DNA from: Flavobacteriaceae bacterium
GTDB lineage: Bacteria > Bacteroidota > Bacteroidia > Flavobacteriales > Flavobacteriaceae
Assembly (NCBI GenBank): GCA_029243245.1
Contig: JAQWSK010000016.1
Location: 186,001-250,000 of the forward strand
Length of the DNA stretch: 64,000 nucleotides
Direction: 5' to 3'
The notes under the pieces were generated by a model that was not told where the DNA came from, searched no databases, and worked only from the letters and a program-made list of their open reading frames with translations. Position 1 is the first letter of the stretch. The number at the start of each line of letters is the position of its first letter. Shown piece after piece: positions 59,996-64,000 of the stretch. Position numbers and translations under genes: made by a program.

Positions 59996-60202
59996 ATGAA
60001 TAAATCAAAATTTAGTTATTCCAATAGAACAAAAAGTATCGTAATAGGTATGATGATATTCTTAATTCTTTATGTTACAAGTTCATTTTCAGATATTATT
60101 TACGAGAATCCTTTATATGAAGGTGGTTTTTGGATTGCTATATTGGGCTGGATGATTTCAATGTACTTTGACGGAAAAGCAAATAAAAACAAAAAGCTTT
60201 AA
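59996..60202 (+). CDS. Small two-TM membrane protein of unknown function
   Basis: 68 residues: hydrophilic start, two membrane helices (SIVIGMMIFLILYVTSSF and GGFWIAILGWMISMYF) and a Lys-rich end. No family recognised. The TATCTTTG box of repeat copy 2 lies 17 bp upstream, so it is probably expressed. Confidence 0.6.
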   Translation: MNKSKFSYSNRTKSIVIGMMIFLILYVTSSFSDIIYENPLYEGGFWIAILGWMISMYFDGKANKNKKL

Positions 60203-60462
60203 ATTTAAAAGAAACAAGTGGAATAAATAATAAAAGAAGCATTAGCTTTTTCACAGTATTGGTTTTCAATTACTTAAATGTAATAAAAATTAAATTCCAA
60301 TATTTGATAAGCTTGTTGTAATCTATCTTATTTAATTTCATATTCTAAATAGGTTTACCGTTTTTAAACTTAACTTCTTTTAATAGTTCTCCTTTTTCAT
60401 TATAATATTCTATTTCTCTTGTTTCTTTTGGTCAGACTAAAATTGCAAACTTGATTAAACAG
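60203..60462. other. Non-coding stretch with gene remnants
   Basis: No intact gene. 60345-60430 on the minus strand encodes the end of a MORN-repeat protein (ETREIEYYNEKGELLKEVKF..KNGKPI, then stop) with no start. On the plus strand 60412-60447 reads SLVSFGQTKI, like the end of a signal peptide. The two overlap, so one may be chance. Confidence 0.5.
60345..60430 (-). pseudogene. C-terminal fragment of a MORN-repeat protein
   Basis: About 28 codons: PKETREIEYYNEKGELLKEV followed by KFKNGKPI and TAG. The YY.EKGEL...V.FKNGKP pattern is one MORN-variant repeat as in YwqK-like antitoxin-type proteins. A TGA precedes it and no start exists. Confidence 0.5.
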
Positions 60463-60466
60463 TTCA

Positions 60467-60536
60467 TCATATTCCTTTTGATTCCATTCACTAAACTTCT
60501 TTTGTTGTTAAATTGAAAAAGCTTGATTAAGGAAAC
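60467..60536 (+). repeat. Intergenic repeat, decayed partial copy 3
   Basis: Matches the last 70 bp before the promoter box of copy 1 at 60 of 70 positions. The 12-bp palindrome is broken (TTGATTAAGGAA) and the TATCTTT box is missing. The reverse strand reads QKKFSEWNQKEYDELF without a stop. Confidence 0.85.
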
Positions 60537-60651
60537 GGTTGTAATGTATATCTATGTTTAATATTAAGAAAAATAGATAAAATGTCCGTGTAATGTCCGT
60601 TATGTGAACTTGGAAATAATATTAAATTCTTGAAAGTGTTGTATTCGTTCG

Positions 60652-60724
60652 AGCCGATGACGAGAATTGAACTCGTGAACCTTTTCCTTACCAAGGAAAC
60701 GCTCTACCCCTGAGCTACATCGGC
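60652..60724 (-). tRNA. tRNA-Thr (GGT)
   Basis: 73 nt, no encoded CCA. Acceptor GCCGATG/CATCGGC, anticodon arm TTTCC-TTGGTAA-GGAAA, anticodon GGT, T-loop TTCAATT. Last of a four-tRNA cluster. Confidence 0.97.
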
Positions 60725-60738
60725 AGAATAAATATTTG

Positions 60739-60811
60739 AGCGGGAGACCGGGTTCGAACCGGCGACATTCAGCTTGGAAGGCTGACGCTCTACCAGCTGA
60801 GCTACTCCCGC
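60739..60811 (-). tRNA. tRNA-Gly (TCC)
   Basis: 73 nt, acceptor GCGGGAG/CTCCCGC, anticodon arm TCAGC-CTTCCAA-GCTGA, anticodon TCC, T-arm CCGG-TTCGAAC-CCGG. Confidence 0.97.
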
Positions 60812-60845
60812 TTAAATTATAATAACTAGTGAAAGATAAAAATTG

Positions 60846-60927
60846 TGGGGAGAGCAGGATTCGAACCTGCGAAGTTAAAAACAGCAGATTTACAGTCTGC
60901 CCTCGTTGGCCGCTTGAGTATCTCCCC
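60846..60927 (-). tRNA. tRNA-Tyr (GTA)
   Basis: 82 nt with a long variable arm, as expected for bacterial Tyr. Acceptor GGGGAGA/TCTCCCC, discriminator A, anticodon arm GCAGA-CTGTAAA-TCTGC, anticodon GTA. Confidence 0.97.
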
Positions 60928-60944
60928 CAATAATAAAAATTATG

Positions 60945-61018
60945 AGCCGATGGAGGGACTCGAACCCACGACCTGCTGATTACAAATCAGCTGCTCTAGC
61001 CAGCTGAGCTACATCGGC
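60945..61018 (-). tRNA. tRNA-Thr (TGT)
   Basis: 74 nt, acceptor GCCGATG/CATCGGC, anticodon arm GCTGA-TTTGTAA-TCAGC, anticodon TGT. First of the Thr-Tyr-Gly-Thr cluster. Confidence 0.97.
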
Positions 61019-61318
61019 ATTAATCTTCTTTAATATTAGTTTTATATTTTTTTTTAAAGATAAACCTCCTAAAAAGTGTTCCTTATCAGTTAATAAAAAT
61101 ATACGCTTTCATAATTTCAATAAACTGAGGCCAAAAATAACATAATTTGAAACAAAATAGACTAACGCATGTAAAAAAATTATTAGCAATTAAGAATTAG
61201 TTTATATTATTATTATTTAAGGTTTAAAATTGATGAGAAATTTAAGTTAAAGCCTGTTATTTTGTGGAATATAAAAATTTTCATAACTTACTTAAAATTA
61301 ATTAAACATGTTAAATAT
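61019..61318. other. Intergenic stretch upstream of the tRNA cluster
   Basis: Very AT-rich; no gene or convincing hairpin. It should hold the promoter of the tRNA cluster on the minus strand, but I see no clear TAnnTTTG with a -33 box. Confidence 0.4.
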
Positions 61319-61543
61319 ATGAATTGGGAGTTATTAGTTACAATTATCTTTATCACAGTTCTAGTTATTTTTATATACTGGTATGCGGGGTACTCAACAA
61401 GAACTGGAAAGCTTGAAGATGCAAATCAAAATTATATTCCTGATTCATGGGAAGAAAATTTTAGTTGGTTTTTCTCATTAAAGGGATTGATAATGTTTGT
61501 CCTTGGACTTGTTTTAGGATATGCACTTCACGGAGCTTTATAG
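61319..61543 (+). CDS. Small membrane protein of unknown function
   Basis: 74 residues from ATG 61319 (MNWELLVTIIF); a TTG at 61262 would add 19 residues. Two membrane helices: LLVTIIFITVLVIFIYWYAG and LIMFVLGLVLGYALHG, with an acidic loop DSWEENFSWFF between. No recognised family; a holin-like or phage-shock-like fold cannot be judged. Convergent with hpf, opposite to the surrounding operon. Confidence 0.6.
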   Translation: MNWELLVTIIFITVLVIFIYWYAGYSTRTGKLEDANQNYIPDSWEENFSWFFSLKGLIMFVLGLVLGYALHGAL

Positions 61544-61567
61544 TCTATACTATCTCTAAATTAAAGA

Positions 61568-61873
61568 TTAAACCCCATTTAGTTTCAGTTTTTCTTTGTG
61601 TTTTTTTAATAATCTTTCAATGGTAGATGAGACAATATTGATTGATGTTTCAAAAGAATAAGAGCTTTTCTTCACAATAAATTGATCACCAGGAATACTA
61701 ATTATAAATTCAACCTCTTTATTAGATGATGTTGGACTATTTTTTAATTTAGCATAGACCTGTACTGAAATAATTTTATTAAAAAAAAGGTTTAGTTTAT
61801 TAGTTCTTTTTTTTAATAAGTCTAAAAGTTTTCCGTCAGCACTGAAGTTAATAAATTGAAAATTATATTTCAT
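61568..61873 (-). CDS. hpf: Ribosome hibernation promoting factor (short HPF/RaiA)
   Basis: 101 residues, the short form. Beta-alpha-beta-beta-beta-alpha fold: FQFINFSADGKLLDLLKKRTNKLNLFF, VYAKLKN, VEFIISIPGDQFIVKKSSYSFETSINIVSSTIERLLKKHKEK. Binds idle ribosomes in stationary phase. Starts 15 bp after the recombinase gene, in the normal rpsU-recombinase-hpf-tRNA order. Confidence 0.9.
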   Translation of the reverse strand: MKYNFQFINFSADGKLLDLLKKRTNKLNLFFNKIISVQVYAKLKNSPTSSNKEVEFIISIPGDQFIVKKSSYSFETSINIVSSTIERLLKKHKEKLKLNGV

Positions 61874-61888
61874 ATTTAAAATAATTAA

Positions 61889-62785
61889 TTAGTTATTTTT
61901 AGAACCTCTTGGGTGGGTTTTAGAATATATAGATTTTATTTTTTGCATACTAGTGTGTGTATAGTTTTGGGTAGCAGCAACACTAGAATGACCTAAAAGG
62001 CCTTTAACAGCATTTAAATCCGCTCCTTGATCTAACATATGAGTAGCAAAGCTATGTCGAAGCATATGTGGGCTCTTTTTTGATTTAGAAGAGACTATAT
62101 TAAAGTACATATTTACAGTTTTATAAACAAACCCTGGAGTAATTTTTTTTCCATTTTTTGAACAAAAAAACGTGTTTATTTTAGATGATTCTTTTAGGTT
62201 AGATCTAATACTTAAGTATATTTTAAGTTGATCTTTCAAAATGCTATGTATAGGTATTAATCTCTCTTTATTCCTTTTTCCAAGAACCTTAAGCATGTTT
62301 TGTTTTAAGTCAACTGAATTAAAATCCATTTGAATAATCTCATTTCTTCTTGCGCCAGTAAAATAAAGAATATAGATTAATGTTTTTTCAAGCACACCTT
62401 TATAATCAGATGAAAAAAAATCACCCTTTAAAACTGAAAAGATTTCCTCCTCAGAAAATGGAATATGGATTTTTTTATCAATTTTTAAGGGTTTATGCTC
62501 ACTCATTGGCGAAACCTCAATTGTAGATGTTTTCATCAAAAACTTATAAAAGGACCTTAAGGTTGAAAGCTTTCTGTTTATACTTCTGTTTGATTTACCT
62601 TCTTCAATTAAACTAATGACCCATGATCGAATCATATAATATTCAACTTTCTCAATAGAAGAAACATTATGCTCGTTAAGAAAAAATACTGAAAAGTTTT
62701 TTAGATCATTTTCATACGCTAAAATTGTATGCGAAGAATAATTCTTTTCTAATGAGATATAATCTATAAATTTCTGTAAAAACAT
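61889..62785 (-). CDS. xerC: Tyrosine recombinase (XerC/D-type)
   Basis: 298 residues. N-terminal SAM-like core-binding domain (1-~100), catalytic domain with R146 (TGARRNE), K173 (GKRNKER), H240 and R243 (HMLRHSF), H266 (LGHSS) and Tyr Y275 (QNYTH). Length and the QGADLNAVKGLLGH motif fit chromosome-dimer XerC/D. The conserved place between rpsU and hpf supports a housekeeping role, so it is not the integrase of the nearby insert. Confidence 0.9.
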   Translation of the reverse strand: MFLQKFIDYISLEKNYSSHTILAYENDLKNFSVFFLNEHNVSSIEKVEYYMIRSWVISLIEEGKSNRSINRKLSTLRSFYKFLMKTSTIEVSPMSEHKPLKIDKKIHIPFSEEEIFSVLKGDFFSSDYKGVLEKTLIYILYFTGARRNEIIQMDFNSVDLKQNMLKVLGKRNKERLIPIHSILKDQLKIYLSIRSNLKESSKINTFFCSKNGKKITPGFVYKTVNMYFNIVSSKSKKSPHMLRHSFATHMLDQGADLNAVKGLLGHSSVAATQNYTHTSMQKIKSIYSKTHPRGSKNN

Positions 62786-62815
62786 AAAAAAAGTTGAAAC
62801 CTAAAGCATATACTT

Positions 62816-62823
62816 CAAAGTTA
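62816..62823 (-). promoter_or_regulatory. -7 box (TAACTTTG) before the recombinase
   Basis: Minus-strand TAACTTTG, 30 bp before the recombinase ATG and inside the rpsU-recombinase gap. Confidence 0.4.
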
Positions 62824-62853
62824 CAACCTTTATTTTGTTTTTTAATTCAGTTT

Positions 62854-63048
62854 TTATTGGTTCTCTTGATCCCTTAAATGCTGAATATATTGAGCTTTTT
62901 GAATTTTAGCTCGATTTTTTACTGAAGGTTTTAAAAACTGCTTACGACTTCTTAGTTGGCGCATTCCACCAGTCTTATCAAATTTCCTTTTAAAACGTTT
63001 TAACGCTCTATCTATATTTTCTCCTTCTTTAATAGGTATAATTAACAT
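62854..63048 (-). CDS. rpsU: 30S ribosomal protein S21
   Basis: 64 residues: MLIIPIKEGENIDRALKRFKRKFDKTGGMRQLRSRKQF with a basic end. Typical S21. TATATTTG lies 32 bp upstream of ATG. Confidence 0.96.
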   Translation of the reverse strand: MLIIPIKEGENIDRALKRFKRKFDKTGGMRQLRSRKQFLKPSVKNRAKIQKAQYIQHLRDQENQ

Positions 63049-63080
63049 ATATGTAACCTTCTTTCAATTAAATTTCTGCA

Positions 63081-63088
63081 AATATAAC
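63081..63088 (-). promoter_or_regulatory. rpsU promoter -7 box (TATATTTG)
   Basis: Minus-strand TATATTTG, 32 bp before rpsU ATG. Confidence 0.5.
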
Positions 63089-63125
63089 AAACTAAATAAA
63101 CCTTGTATAAAAAAACAGACTATTT

Positions 63126-64000
63126 CTATTTTTTTACTAAACTTAATATTGCGTTAGAGTATCTACCAAGCTCATCTTTAACTTTAGGATAAAGAAAGAA
63201 TAGTCCAACCATATTAGGAAAAACCAGACCCAAAATCATCGCATCTGAAAAGCCCCATACAGAAGACATATCTCCTGCAGCACCTATAACTATAAATAAA
63301 AGAAATAATATTTTATATGTTAAATCAGCGGCTTTACTTTTTCCAAAAACATAGATCCAAGATTGAAGTCCATAATATGACCAAGATATCATTGTCGATA
63401 CAGCAAAAAGTACTACTGCTAAAGTTAAAAATGGTCCTGAAAAAGCAATATATTTTGAAAATGCAGCAGCTGTGATGCTTGCACCTTCTGCAGGCGTACC
63501 ATCAATCATTACTACACCTCCTACCCCTCCGTAATCAAAAACAGTACTGTCTCCATTAAAAATAATAATAACTAATGCGGTAAGGGTACAAATAACAACC
63601 GTGTCAATAAAAGGCTCCAAAAGAGCAACTAATCCTTCTGATGCTGGATAATTTGTTTTTACTGCTGAATGAGCAATTGATGCAGAACCGGCTCCAGCTT
63701 CATTTGAAAATGCAGCTCGTCTAAATCCTGTAATTAAAACTCCCAGGAAGCCTCCTAATCCAGCATTGGGACTAAAAGCTTGAGAAAATATCATTCCAAA
63801 TGCATCATCAACAAAGGTAATATTAGTTAATATTATGTATAAACATGCAATTATATACATAAGAGCCATAAAAGGAACTATTTTTTCAGTAACAGACGCA
63901 ATTCTCTTAATTCCTCCTATTATAATTATTCCAACAAAAATCATCATTATTAAGCCAATAATTGTTCTTGCACTACCTCCAGTCATTCCGAAAGAATTAA
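63126..64000 (-). CDS. Sodium:alanine symporter (AGCS family), partial
   Basis: C-terminal ~291 residues; the frame continues past the window end (NSFGMTGGSARTI), so the start lies outside. Seven or eight membrane helices. RRAAFSNEAGAGSASIAHSAVKT near residue 88 of the visible ATG numbering and ISWSYYGLQSWIYVFG are AGCS signatures. Carries alanine or glycine with Na+. The ATG at 63986 is internal. Confidence 0.9.
   Translation of the reverse strand, partial: NSFGMTGGSARTIIGLIMMIFVGIIIIGGIKRIASVTEKIVPFMALMYIIACLYIILTNITFVDDAFGMIFSQAFSPNAGLGGFLGVLITGFRRAAFSNEAGAGSASIAHSAVKTNYPASEGLVALLEPFIDTVVICTLTALVIIIFNGDSTVFDYGGVGGVVMIDGTPAEGASITAAAFSKYIAFSGPFLTLAVVLFAVSTMISWSYYGLQSWIYVFGKSKAADLTYKILFLLFIVIGAAGDMSSVWGFSDAMILGLVFPNMVGLFFLYPKVKDELGRYSNAILSLVKK

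Noticed and set aside
60582-60600. Two ATGTCCGT copies 3 bp apart near the tRNA cluster, as possible attachment site
   Set aside because: Too short, and no partner copy found near the other end of the insert.
60652-60675. 3' end of tRNA-Thr(GGT) as integrase attachment site for the 13.6-kb insert
   Set aside because: No duplicate of the tRNA 3' sequence was found around 46979-47246 and there is no integrase gene inside the insert.
61889-62785. Tyrosine recombinase as the mobile-element integrase of the insert
   Set aside because: It has XerC/D features and a conserved housekeeping position between rpsU and hpf.

Overview
The window is a 64-kb piece of an AT-rich chromosome from a member of the Bacteroidota, most likely a marine Flavobacteriia. 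This rests on the gene families (BshC of bacillithiol synthesis, LysM plus periplasmic-binding fusion protein, DUF4295 next to rpmB-rpmG, DUF3467 after rpoC, DUF5916 outer-membrane protein, TonB receptor, single 60-kDa YidC), on flavobacterial signal peptides ending in SFGQ, and on repeated TAnnTTTG promoter -7 boxes in front of genes. No plasmid, phage, IS element or CRISPR array is visible.

Layout. 1-16.1 kb is housekeeping: the uvrB 3' end, sucC, lysA, a nitronate monooxygenase-like gene, mnmA, yidC-pyrG, a LysM receptor-like protein, guaA, bshC and an M14 peptidase. 16.1-18.4 kb is rpmB-rpmG-DUF4295-ftsY; the ftsY product carries a 133-residue Glu-Pro repeat. 18.5-26 kb is a tightly packed set (2-oxoacid dehydrogenase E2, exonuclease, FAH-family hydrolase, cinA), then recR, a solute symporter and fabH. 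26-34.4 kb holds htpG, a DUF5916 protein, a lipoprotein, queD-idi, prfC and DUF3467.

34.4-47 kb and 60.6-63 kb are the two halves of one classic block, all on the minus strand: rpsU, xerC-like recombinase, hpf, tRNA-Thr-Tyr-Gly-Thr, [break], tuf, tRNA-Trp, secE, nusG, rplK, rplA, rplJ, rplL, rpoB, rpoC. The break between the last tRNA-Thr and tuf holds about 13.6 kb of other genes: aconitase, a zinc-ribbon protein, a small membrane protein, a TonB receptor, a secreted two-domain protein, a ureohydrolase, a GH2 beta-galactosidase, a metallo-beta-lactamase-fold protein and several small or broken genes.

The most unusual part is 53.3-60.6 kb. It looks like a zone of gene shuffling behind a shared signal-peptide coding start. 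The beta-galactosidase gene lies inside a small secreted TPR gene, between two near-identical 20-bp direct repeats; removing it in silico restores an intact 98-residue secreted TPR protein in frame. Just downstream, two 113-bp intergenic repeats (106/113 identical) and a third decayed copy separate the metallo-hydrolase gene and a small membrane-protein gene. The first two copies carry a promoter-like box and a perfect 12-bp palindrome. Truncated signal-peptide stubs, a TonB-plug pseudogene and a MORN-repeat fragment lie in the same zone.

Other points: three genes (mnmA, guaA, recR) have a -7 box placed so that the predicted transcription start is the A of ATG, implying leaderless mRNAs; a nested 42-bp palindrome lies between tuf and tRNA-Trp; and a perfect terminator hairpin sits 10 bp before the ftsY start codon.
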